From Verrucomicrobiales bacterium (GTDB taxonomy: Bacteria > Verrucomicrobiota > Verrucomicrobiia > Verrucomicrobiales > DEV007), in the NCBI GenBank assembly GCA_017991025.1, contig JAGNMT010000214.1, positions 1 through 6,519 of the forward strand: a stretch of 6,519 nucleotides of DNA, in the 5' to 3' direction. The notes beneath the pieces were generated by a model, which saw only the letters and a program-made list of their open reading frames with translations, did no database searches and was not told the DNA's origin. Positions 1-6,519 of this stretch are shown here, in pieces; position 1 is the stretch's first letter; every line of letters begins with the position of its first letter. A program made the position numbers and the translations under genes.

Positions 1-230
1 ATCCCGGCGAGAGCAGCCAGGACGATTCCCCCCGCTGAGATCCAGGGCGCATAGAGGGCCTCCATTGAGGGACTGACGGGCGGTACCGCATTTGGGAAGG
101 GCTTTATCACCCACCAGATACCGACAGCCAGCATCAGCCCCATTATCATCACGGTGAATGACTTTCGGATCGCAGGTTCCACCCAGTAAAGAGTTTTAAG
201 GCTGGGAACGTATTTAAGAGTGGAGTTCAT
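1..230 (-). CDS. Start of an unidentified membrane protein (partial, runs off the left edge)
   Basis: The reading frame opens with ATG at 230-228 and stays open for 76 codons to the window edge. I translated it by hand; it begins MNSTLKYVPSLKTLYWVEPA. A basic, soluble N-terminus of about 24 residues is followed by a strongly hydrophobic stretch at about residues 25-42 (FTVMIMGLMLAVGIWWVI), a short Pro-rich loop (about 44-63), and the beginning of a second hydrophobic stretch (WISAGGIVLAALAG, 63-76). This looks like an inner-membrane protein with two or more membrane segments. I do not recognise the family. No Shine-Dalgarno sequence precedes the ATG. The frame is open further upstream to a stop at 386-384, with only weak alternative starts such as GTG at 365-363, and the extra residues do not look membrane-like, so ATG is preferred. 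It lies 471 bases downstream of gltD on the same strand and is probably a separate transcription unit. No function is proposed. Confidence 0.55.
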   Translation of the reverse strand, partial: MNSTLKYVPSLKTLYWVEPAIRKSFTVMIMGLMLAVGIWWVIKPFPNAVPPVSPSMEALYAPWISAGGIVLAALAG

Positions 231-701
231 CAGTGATTTGAAAGGTTTTGATGGGGTATAAAGAGAAACGGGTAGTGTGCCTGCACGGTAGACCCGGTTG
301 ACGCTCAAATGGTGCTTACAGCAGGTGGCAAACGCAAGCGCTGAATGACTGGAGAACAAGCCCACCTGAGATTCTCGCGAACCTCATAACTCCTTCTTCC
401 GGATCGAACATCAAAGGCTTGGCTCCGCGTGCCGGGGGCGATCCTTCGACTGCGCGCCCGCACAAGACGTAAAACAGGAGCGGGGCAAATAAAAGGCGCG
501 GACTGGCAAGATCTGCATGGACCGAGCGATTTAAGGATTGACCGGACAGGTTGAAGGGAGGGGCCTTCCCGAGTCATGAGTTGTTTCTGACCTCGGACAC
601 GTATAGACCTCACTCGTCCTTCGTCGGGGCCGGGGGCGACCCCGCTCCTTGAAACGAGACTTGGCTCCGCTCACCAATCAACCGCTGACGATCGACTTGT
701 C
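231..701. other. 471-base stretch without a convincing gene
   Basis: This gap separates gltD from the downstream membrane gene. A 102-codon minus-strand frame with a GTG start (613-305) crosses it, but its product is Arg-rich, low in acidic residues and without a recognisable domain, so I do not call it. The gap contains short GC-rich repeated words: CTTGGCTCCGC at 418-428 and 660-670, GCCGGGGGCGA at 431-441 and 629-639, and an inverted pair GGAGCGGGG (477-485) and CCCCGCTCC (640-648). A weak hairpin lies at 613-658. No tRNA was found: a GTTCGATCC-like T-loop on the minus strand near 400 lacks a matching stem. Whether the gap holds a promoter for the membrane gene cannot be decided; no good paired -35/-10 boxes were seen. 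Confidence 0.6.
613..658 (-). terminator. Possible weak hairpin terminator after gltD
   Basis: About 45 bases past the gltD stop is an imperfect stem-loop. The inner stem pairs CGGGG (631-635) with CCCCG (640-644) around a four-base loop. An outer arm pairs CTCGT (613-617) with ACGAG (654-658). A second CGGGG at 625-629 offers an alternative pairing. No T-run follows on the minus strand, so it does not fit a standard intrinsic terminator. It may instead be only part of the repeat-rich gap. Confidence 0.22.
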
Positions 702-2195
702 TCAAGGCAAATGCGTCACGCCCATGAGGAAGCGGTCACATTCGCGAGCAGCCCCGCGGCCTTCGTTGATGGCCCAGACGACGAGGGACTGACCACGGCG
801 CATGTCACCGGCGGCAAAAATGCCATCGATGCTGGTGGTGAATTTCCCGTGTTCGGCTTTGACGTTGGAACGGGGATCGGTCTCGAGGGCGAACTGCTCA
901 ACGATGGTCTGTTCGGGTCCCATGAAGCCCATCGCGAGGAGGGCAAGCTGGGCCGGGATGATGCGGGCGGTGCCTTCAACTTCCTTCGGAGAGAAACGGC
1001 CGCCGTCATTGACCCACTCGATGTTGCAGATCTCAAGACCGGAGAGGTTTCCGGCGTCATCTTTAATGAAACGTTTTGTCGATACGAGGTATTGACGGGG
1101 ATCCTGCCCCTGCAGGGCGGCTGCTTCCTCCTGACCGTAGTCCATCTTGTAAACCTTTGGCCATTCGGGCCAGGGATTGTTCGCGGCGCGCTCCATCGGC
1201 GGCTGCGGCATGATTTCGAGCTGGATGACGCTCTTGCAACCGTGGCGCAGGCTGGTGCCGACACAGTCGGTGCCGGTGTCGCCACCGCCGATGACAACGA
1301 CGTCTTTGCCGGTGGCGTTGAGGGCGGGATTAGTGCCGTCAAAGTGATGATCGAGCTGGTAGCTGGTGTTCGCGGTGAGGAACTCCATCGCGAGGTGGAC
1401 ACCCGTGGCGTCGCGATTCTCGACGGGGAGGTCGCGACCGAGCGTCGCCCCGCAGCAGAGGACGATGGCGTCAAAATCTTTGCGGAGTTTTTCGGCGGTC
1501 CAGGTCGTGTCAGTTCCAATGGAAACGCCGGTCTTGAAGACGATGCCCTCCGCCGCCATGAGGTCGACACGGCGCTGCACGACTTCCTCTTTATCGAGCT
1601 TCATGTTGGGGATGCCGTACATTAGCAGTCCGCCGATGCGGTCGGCCCGTTCAAACACGGTGACGCTGTGACCGGCCTGATTGAGCTGATCGGCACAGGC
1701 GAGACCGGCGGGACCGGATCCGACCACGGCGACTTTCTTCCCGGTGCGAATCGCGGGGATGCGGGGCACGACCCAGCCTTCCTCCCAGCCTTTGTCGATG
1801 ATGGCGCACTCGTTGTTTTTGATCGTCACGGGCGGCTCGATGACCCCGAGGACGCAGGAGCCCTCGCAGGGAGCCGGGCAGACACGGCCGGTGAATTCGG
1901 GAAAGTTGTTTGTTTTGTGGAGACGTTCGAGGGCTTCCTTCCAGCGACCGCGAAAGACGAGATCGTTCCATTCGGGGATGAGGTTGTTGACAGGACAACC
2001 GCTCGCCATGCCGGAAACAATATGGCCGGTGTGACAGAAGGGAGTGCCGCAGTCCATGCAGCGCGCGCCCTGGGCGCGACGCTCTTTATCATCGCCATGG
2101 ATTTTGAATTCTTTCCAGGTTTTGAGACGTTCGATCGGGTCGATTTCGGAATCGGTCTTGCGATCGATTTCCATGAATCCGGTAGGTTTGCCCAT
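702..2195 (-). CDS. gltD: Glutamate synthase small (beta) subunit, NAD(P)H-oxidising
   Basis: The 497-residue product is the electron-input subunit of glutamate synthase. It oxidises NADPH on FAD and passes electrons over iron-sulfur clusters to GltB in the cytoplasm. The N-terminal region (about 40-135) carries ferredoxin-like Cys groups: C46, C49, C54, C67, then C106, C110, C114 and C130. An FAD Rossmann motif follows (VAVVGSGPAGLACA, 155-168), then an NADPH-binding motif (VVVIGGGDTGTDC, 299-311), and a C-terminal FAD motif (AAGDMRRGQSLVVWAINEGR, 461-480). Length matches the family (roughly 470-500). The start chosen gives MGKPTGF, the usual GltD N-terminus. A longer frame upstream to 2354 would translate the intergenic repeat and overlap gltB, so it is rejected. 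No Shine-Dalgarno sequence precedes the ATG. It lies 56 bases after the gltB stop and is probably co-transcribed with it. The fold is shared with dihydropyrimidine dehydrogenase and NfnB-type subunits, but the gltB neighbour and the MGKPTGF start decide the name. Confidence 0.97.
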   Translation of the reverse strand: MGKPTGFMEIDRKTDSEIDPIERLKTWKEFKIHGDDKERRAQGARCMDCGTPFCHTGHIVSGMASGCPVNNLIPEWNDLVFRGRWKEALERLHKTNNFPEFTGRVCPAPCEGSCVLGVIEPPVTIKNNECAIIDKGWEEGWVVPRIPAIRTGKKVAVVGSGPAGLACADQLNQAGHSVTVFERADRIGGLLMYGIPNMKLDKEEVVQRRVDLMAAEGIVFKTGVSIGTDTTWTAEKLRKDFDAIVLCCGATLGRDLPVENRDATGVHLAMEFLTANTSYQLDHHFDGTNPALNATGKDVVVIGGGDTGTDCVGTSLRHGCKSVIQLEIMPQPPMERAANNPWPEWPKVYKMDYGQEEAAALQGQDPRQYLVSTKRFIKDDAGNLSGLEICNIEWVNDGGRFSPKEVEGTARIIPAQLALLAMGFMGPEQTIVEQFALETDPRSNVKAEHGKFTTSIDGIFAAGDMRRGQSLVVWAINEGRGAARECDRFLMGVTHLP

Positions 2196-2202
2196 GAGAC
2201 TA

Positions 2203-2238
2203 GAGATTTGAAAGTTGAGATCTGAAATTTGAGATGTT
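2203..2238. repeat. Degenerate 14-base tandem repeat between gltB and gltD
   Basis: On the plus strand two adjacent 14-base units, GAGATTTGAAAGTT (2203-2216) and GAGATCTGAAATTT (2217-2230), agree at 12 of 14 positions. A third partial unit, GAGATGTT, follows (2231-2238), and GAGAC at 2196-2200 resembles a further worn copy. The array fills most of the 56-base gltB-gltD gap and ends only a few bases before the gltD ATG, occupying the place where a ribosome binding site would stand. It is AT-rich compared with the flanking genes. From memory, similar GAGATTTGAAA-type arrays are scattered between genes in Verrucomicrobiota and Planctomycetes. Its function is unknown. Confidence 0.75.
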
Positions 2239-2251
2239 ACGCGGCCTTCGA

Positions 2252-5200
2252 TCAGTTGCCACCGATGCGGGAGAGGTCCTTCATGTTTTCCTCGAAGGCG
2301 GCCATGGCCGCTTCGTCGCCGGAGAGGCCCTGTTCTTCGACCTTGCGGAAACATTCGAGCATGCGCTCGTAGTCACGCGGGAAGACTTTGAAGAACTTCG
2401 GCAGTTCGGCGTCCCAGTTTGCGAGGATGTCTTTGCCGCGGGCGGATCCGGTCAGCGCGATGTGCTTCTCGATTTCTCCCTTCACCGTGGAGATGTCGGC
2501 GTCGGTGCATTCGATGAGGCGATAAAGGTTCACCATCTCGCGGTTGAGGCGCTTTTCGAACTGGCCGTCGATATCGTAGACATAGGCCACCCCTCCGGAC
2601 ATGCCTGCGGCAAAGTTGCGCCCGGTTTCACCGAGGACGATGACTTGGCCGCCCGTCATGTACTCGCAGCCATGGTCACCCACCCCTTCGACGACGGTCT
2701 TCACGCCGGAGTTGCGAACGCAGAAACGTTCGCCGGCGATGCCGTTGATGTAGGCTTCGCCCAAGGTCGCGCCATAGAAGGCGACGTTGCCAATGAGGAT
2801 GTTCTCCTCGGCCTTGAACTTCGATCCGGCGGGAGGGTAGATGATGATCTTGCCGCCGGAGAGACCTTTGCCGACGTAGTCGTTGGCGTCCCCTTCGAGT
2901 TCGAAGGTCATGCCCGGAGGTGTGAACGCGGCAAGGGATTGCCCGGCGCTGCCTTTGAATTTGAGATAGATGGTGTCTTCGGGAAGCCCGCCACCGCCGT
3001 GATGACGGGTCACTTCGCTACCGGTGATGGTACCGACGACGCGGTTGATGTTAATGATAGGCAGCTCGATGCGCACTTTCTCTCCGCGCTTGATGGCGGG
3101 CTCGCACAGCTTGAGAAGGTGGGTGTTGTCGAGTGCGGCGGCGAGGCCGTGGTCCTGCTCTTTCTGGCAATAGGCACCCACATCATCTCCCACATCAGGC
3201 TTGTGGAATATGGTCGTGAGATCGACCCCTTTCGCCTTCCAGTGACTTGTCGCCTCGTTGGTGTCGAGGCACTCGACGTGGCCGACCATTTCATTGATCG
3301 TCCGGAATCCGCACTCAGCCATGATCTCGCGCATCTCCATGGCGATAAAGGTCATGAAGTTGACGACGTGTTCGGGTTTGCCGGTGAAGTTCTTCCGAAG
3401 AGTGGGATCCTGTGTGGCGACACCGACCGGGCAGGTGTTTTTCTGACAGACGCGCATCATGAGACAGCCCACGGAAATGAGCGGTGCGGTCGCAAAACCG
3501 TATTCCTCGGCACCAAGGAGGGCGGCAATGGCCACGTCGCGTCCTGTTTTGAGCTGGCCGTCGGTTTCGAGGACGACGCGGCTGCGCAGATCGTTGAGAA
3601 GGAGGATCTGGTTGGTTTCGGCAAGGCCAAGTTCCCACGGAGCCCCGGCGTTGAAAATCGAAGAGGTCGGGGATGCGCCGGTGCCGCCGTCATGCCCGGC
3701 TATGAGGATCACATCCGCATGGGCCTTCGCGACTCCGGCGGCGATGGTGCCGACGCCGACTTCCGCGACAAGCTTCACGTTGATGCGGGCACGGGGGTTG
3801 GCATTCTTCAGATCGTGAATGAGCTCGGCGAGATCCTCAATCGAATAAATATCGTGGTGCGGCGGAGGGGAGACGAGTCCGACTCCGGGAGTGGAATGAC
3901 GCACCTTGGCGATCCAGGGGTAGACCTTGGAGCCGGGGAGTTCCCCTCCTTCACCGGGCTTGGCACCCTGCGAAATCTTGATCTGGATTTCGTCCGCATT
4001 GACAAGGTATTCGCTTGTGACACCGAAGCGCCCCGAAGCGACCTGCTTGATCGCGGAGCGTTTGCTGTCGCCATTGGCCATGACCTTAAAGCGTTCGGGG
4101 TCCTCGCCGCCCTCGCCGGTGTTCGACTTGCCGCCTAGACGGTTCATCGCGATGGCGAGGGTTTCGTGGGCTTCTTGTGAAATTGAGCCGTAGGACATCG
4201 CCCCGGTTTTGAAGCGTTTTGTGATCGCCTCGACAGACTCGACCTCCTCGATCGGCACGGCGGGACGGTTGCTGCGGAATTTCATCAAGCCACGCAGGGT
4301 CGAGAGATTCTCGCTCTGGTTATTGATCTTTTTCGCATACTGCTTATAGACCTCGTAACTCCCGGTGCGGACCGCTTTCTGGAGCAGGTGGATCGTTTCC
4401 GGATTGAAAAGATGGAATTCGCCGTCGCTGCGCCATTGATAGACCCCACCTGAATCGAGGGCGCGATCCTCGGCATCGATGTGACGGTCGGGGAACGCGG
4501 CTCGATGGCGGATGAGCGCTTCTTCAGCCACCTGATCGAGGTCGGACCCTTCACAACGGCTCGAAGTGCCGCAGAAGAATTTATTCACGAGATCCGTGCT
4601 GAGACCGATCGTCTCAAAAATCTGCGCCCCGCGGTAGGAGGCGACGGTCGAAATCCCCATTTTTGCCATGGTCTTCACGACGCCCTTAATGGAACCCTTC
4701 AGGAAATTGTAGACCGCTTTGTCGAATCCGATGTCGATCATTTCGTCGGTGATCATCTGCGCGATGGAATCGAAGGCCATGTAGGGATTAATGGCGTCCG
4801 CTCCATAGCCAATGAGCGTCGAGAAGTGGTGGACCTCACGGGCCTCCCCGGTTTCGAGAATGATGGAAACAAGGGTGCGGGTTCCCGACCGCACGAGGTG
4901 GTGATGTAATCCGCCCATGACAAGCAGGGTCGGCATGGCCGCGTTTTTCGCATCAATGTTGCGATCTGACAAAATGAGAAGGTTGTAGCCGTCCTTAATC
5001 GCCTGATCGGCGGAGGTGCAGAGCCGGTCAAAGGCCTCTTCGAGCCCTTCACCACCCTGATCCGCAGGGAAAAGCGCGTCAAGGGTAGTGGCCCTGAAGC
5101 CGTCAAGGTTCACTTCGCGGAGTTTTGCGAGCTGTTTGTTGTCGAGCAGCGGGTGATCGAGCCGGATCATGCGGCAGCTCTTCGGCCCGGGCTCGAGGAG

Positions 5201-6519
5201 ATTGCCTTCGGAGCCCAGGAATGTCTCCGTTGCGGTGACCAACTCCTCACGGATACAGTCAAGCGCCGGGTTGGTGACCTGCGCGAAAATCTGTTTAAAA
5301 TATTGATAGAGGTGCTTCGGCTTTTCCGAGAGTACCGCGAGCGGGGTATCATTACCCATCGAGGCTATCGGCTGCACGCCAGTGGTGGCGGTTGGCCCGA
5401 GAAGCATGCGGATGTCCTCGTAGGTGTAGCCGAAAGCCAGCTGGCGCTCCAGAACACGATCGACTTCGACAGCTTTCGGCGCCTTCGCTTCGGGAAGATC
5501 TTTGAGGAAAACGCGGTTCTCTTCGAGCCACTGGCGGTAGGGCTTCGCGGAATAGACACGTTTTTTGACCTCTTCGTCAGGCACGATGCGGCCCTCCTTC
5601 ATGTCCACGAGGAACATGCGCCCCGGACGCAGGCGGCCTTTTTCGACGACGGTAAGGGGATCGAGATCGGGAATCACGCCCACTTCGGATGCCATGATGA
5701 CAAGGTCGTCCTCGGTGACATAATAACGGCTCGGGCGGAGACCATTGCGGTCGAGAACGGCACCGATCTGCTGGCCATCTGAGAAAGTAATCGAAGCGGG
5801 GCCGTCCCAGGGCTCCATCATGCAAGCATGGAACTCGTAAAAAGCGGTCTTGTCCGCTTCCATCATGGTGTGGCGCTCCCAGGGCTCGGGAATCATCATC
5901 ATCATCGCATGGACGAGGTCGTAACCACCGAAGTGCATGAACTCGAGGGCATTATCAAAGCGGGCGGAGTCCGATCCATCCTCATTGATGACGGGGAAAA
6001 CGCGCGCGATCTCGTCGCCGTATTTGTCGCTCTGACAGAGCGCCTGACGGGCTTTCATGAAATTGGCATTCCCCATGACCGTATTGATCTCGCCGTTGTG
6101 GGCGATAAAACGATTGGGATGGGCGCGCGACCAGCTCGGAAAGGTATTCGTCGAAAACCGGGTATGCATTAAGGCAAGTGCCGATTCGAAATCGGGGTCG
6201 TGAAAGTCCGGGAAATACTCCGAGAGCTGGCAGGGCGTTAACATGCCTTTGTAAACCATCGTCCGGGCCGAGAGATTGGTGATGTATACGTAGGAACCGC
6301 CCGGGAAGGAGTTGGAGTTGTTTCCGTGAACATCCTTAAAATTGTTCGGCATCTCATTGTTGCGGATCCAGTAGGCGACACGACGGCGGATGATATAGAG
6401 CTTGCGCTCAAAGTCCATGGGGTCCGTGATATCCGCACTTTTCTCGATGAAAATCTGCTTGATGCAGGGCTCGTAGCGTCCCGAGGTTTTACCGAGGATC
6501 TCGCTCTTGACTGGCACAG
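2252..6519 (-). CDS. gltB: Glutamate synthase large (alpha) subunit, 5' end missing
   Basis: This subunit makes two glutamates from glutamine and 2-oxoglutarate, using electrons from GltD. About 1,422 codons are visible; the family has about 1,480-1,550, so roughly 130-170 N-terminal residues, including the catalytic Cys1 and true start, lie beyond the window. The first in-frame GTG (6517-6515) is an internal Val. Counting from it, the remaining glutamine amidotransferase domain (about 1-330) shows RFSTN (120-124), HNGEINT (140-146) and LDRNGLRPSRYY (255-266). The central domain spans about 355-640. The FMN/2-oxoglutarate barrel (about 700-1085) shows GEGGELPGSKV (855-865), SPPPHHDIYSIEDLAELI (883-900) and DGGTGASP (943-950). 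The [3Fe-4S] cysteines are C1018, C1024 and C1029. The GXGXG beta-helix domain covers about 1140-1330. The frame is unbroken. An Asn-rich insertion is seen at about 53-75. gltD follows after 56 bases, so the pair is probably one operon. Ferredoxin-type GOGAT is a less likely alternative because gltD is adjacent. Confidence 0.97.
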   Translation of the reverse strand, partial: VPVKSEILGKTSGRYEPCIKQIFIEKSADITDPMDFERKLYIIRRRVAYWIRNNEMPNNFKDVHGNNSNSFPGGSYVYITNLSARTMVYKGMLTPCQLSEYFPDFHDPDFESALALMHTRFSTNTFPSWSRAHPNRFIAHNGEINTVMGNANFMKARQALCQSDKYGDEIARVFPVINEDGSDSARFDNALEFMHFGGYDLVHAMMMMIPEPWERHTMMEADKTAFYEFHACMMEPWDGPASITFSDGQQIGAVLDRNGLRPSRYYVTEDDLVIMASEVGVIPDLDPLTVVEKGRLRPGRMFLVDMKEGRIVPDEEVKKRVYSAKPYRQWLEENRVFLKDLPEAKAPKAVEVDRVLERQLAFGYTYEDIRMLLGPTATTGVQPIASMGNDTPLAVLSEKPKHLYQYFKQIFAQVTNPALDCIREELVTATETFLGSEGNLLEPGPKSCRMIRLDHPLLDNKQLAKLREVNLDGFRATTLDALFPADQGGEGLEEAFDRLCTSADQAIKDGYNLLILSDRNIDAKNAAMPTLLVMGGLHHHLVRSGTRTLVSIILETGEAREVHHFSTLIGYGADAINPYMAFDSIAQMITDEMIDIGFDKAVYNFLKGSIKGVVKTMAKMGISTVASYRGAQIFETIGLSTDLVNKFFCGTSSRCEGSDLDQVAEEALIRHRAAFPDRHIDAEDRALDSGGVYQWRSDGEFHLFNPETIHLLQKAVRTGSYEVYKQYAKKINNQSENLSTLRGLMKFRSNRPAVPIEEVESVEAITKRFKTGAMSYGSISQEAHETLAIAMNRLGGKSNTGEGGEDPERFKVMANGDSKRSAIKQVASGRFGVTSEYLVNADEIQIKISQGAKPGEGGELPGSKVYPWIAKVRHSTPGVGLVSPPPHHDIYSIEDLAELIHDLKNANPRARINVKLVAEVGVGTIAAGVAKAHADVILIAGHDGGTGASPTSSIFNAGAPWELGLAETNQILLLNDLRSRVVLETDGQLKTGRDVAIAALLGAEEYGFATAPLISVGCLMMRVCQKNTCPVGVATQDPTLRKNFTGKPEHVVNFMTFIAMEMREIMAECGFRTINEMVGHVECLDTNEATSHWKAKGVDLTTIFHKPDVGDDVGAYCQKEQDHGLAAALDNTHLLKLCEPAIKRGEKVRIELPIININRVVGTITGSEVTRHHGGGGLPEDTIYLKFKGSAGQSLAAFTPPGMTFELEGDANDYVGKGLSGGKIIIYPPAGSKFKAEENILIGNVAFYGATLGEAYINGIAGERFCVRNSGVKTVVEGVGDHGCEYMTGGQVIVLGETGRNFAAGMSGGVAYVYDIDGQFEKRLNREMVNLYRLIECTDADISTVKGEIEKHIALTGSARGKDILANWDAELPKFFKVFPRDYERMLECFRKVEEQGLSGDEAAMAAFEENMKDLSRIGGN
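3431..3466 (-). other. gltB: [3Fe-4S] cluster loop of GltB
   Basis: The codons for C1018 (3466-3464), C1024 (3448-3446) and C1029 (3433-3431), numbered from the visible fragment, give the C-x5-C-x4-C spacing that holds the [3Fe-4S] cluster of glutamate synthases. The segment reads CLMMRVCQKNTCPVGVATQ. The residue after the second Cys is Gln, where better-known GltB proteins have His (CH-x-N-x-C). The three ligands themselves are intact, so electron transfer from GltD to the FMN site is expected to work. Confidence 0.88.

Noticed and set aside
251..301. A 16-codon plus-strand frame after an AAAGG sequence.
   Set aside because: It is too short, on the opposite strand to all genes, overlaps the upstream region of the membrane gene, and has no further support.
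385..475. A tRNA-like GTTCGATCC word on the minus strand.
   Set aside because: The flanking bases do not form a five-pair T-stem, and no acceptor, D or anticodon arms could be found around it.
305..613. A 102-codon minus-strand frame in the gap, starting with GTG.
   Set aside because: The product is Arg-rich with few acidic residues, shows no domain or membrane pattern, and the frame crosses the short GC-rich repeats. It is better explained as chance openness of a GC-rich spacer.
711..1625. A 304-codon plus-strand frame antisense to gltD.
   Set aside because: It is a shadow of the conserved gltD frame. Its Gly/Val/Asp-rich composition is what reverse reading of the real gene produces.
2196..2354. 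A 53-codon N-terminal extension of gltD reaching back into gltB.
   Set aside because: The extension translates the end of gltB in another frame and the tandem repeat, while the internal ATG at 2195 gives the family-typical MGKPTGF N-terminus.
2234..4138. A 634-codon open frame on the plus strand, antisense to gltB.
   Set aside because: It lies entirely over the well-supported gltB coding sequence apart from its first bases, its product has no recognisable domain, and long antisense frames are expected opposite GC-rich genes with biased codon use.
5890..5910. A run of CAT/ATC trinucleotides that looks like a microsatellite.
   Set aside because: It encodes the Met run in HAMMMMIPEPW of GltB, and a Met-rich segment followed by IPE is normal at this place in the family.

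Overview
The window holds most of a glutamate synthase (GOGAT) operon, read on the minus strand, plus the start of an unrelated membrane protein gene. In transcription order the layout is: gltB (large subunit, 5' end cut off by the right edge of the window, ending at 2252), a 56-base gap carrying a 14-base tandem repeat, gltD (small subunit, 2195 to 702), a 471-base stretch with no convincing gene (701 to 231), and the first 76 codons of a putative membrane protein that runs off the left edge (230 to 1). No RNA gene, CRISPR array, insertion sequence or plus-strand gene could be supported.

GltB and GltD form the NADPH-type bacterial glutamate synthase. GltD takes electrons from NAD(P)H through FAD and passes them over iron-sulfur clusters to the FMN of GltB. 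GltB splits glutamine in its amidotransferase domain, channels the ammonia internally, and reductively combines it with 2-oxoglutarate to give two glutamates. With glutamine synthetase (not in the window) this is the main route of ammonium assimilation at low ammonium. Both reading frames are unbroken and the visible cofactor and substrate motifs are present, so the enzyme is probably functional. The catalytic N-terminal cysteine of GltB lies outside the window.

The organism looks like a fairly GC-rich bacterium. No Shine-Dalgarno sequence stands in front of gltD or the membrane gene. The gltB-gltD gap contains a degenerate GAGATTTGAAA-type tandem repeat, which in an extended frame reads as SQISDLNFQISSL. 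From memory, repeats of this type are common between genes of Verrucomicrobiota and Planctomycetes, so a member of the PVC group, perhaps Verrucomicrobiota, is my best guess. This is inference with moderate to low confidence.

I did not find a new biological system here. The core is an ordinary housekeeping operon. The points that deserve a second look are the tandem repeat at the gltD start, the repeat-containing gap after gltD, an Asn-rich insertion in the GltB amidotransferase domain, and the unidentified membrane gene.
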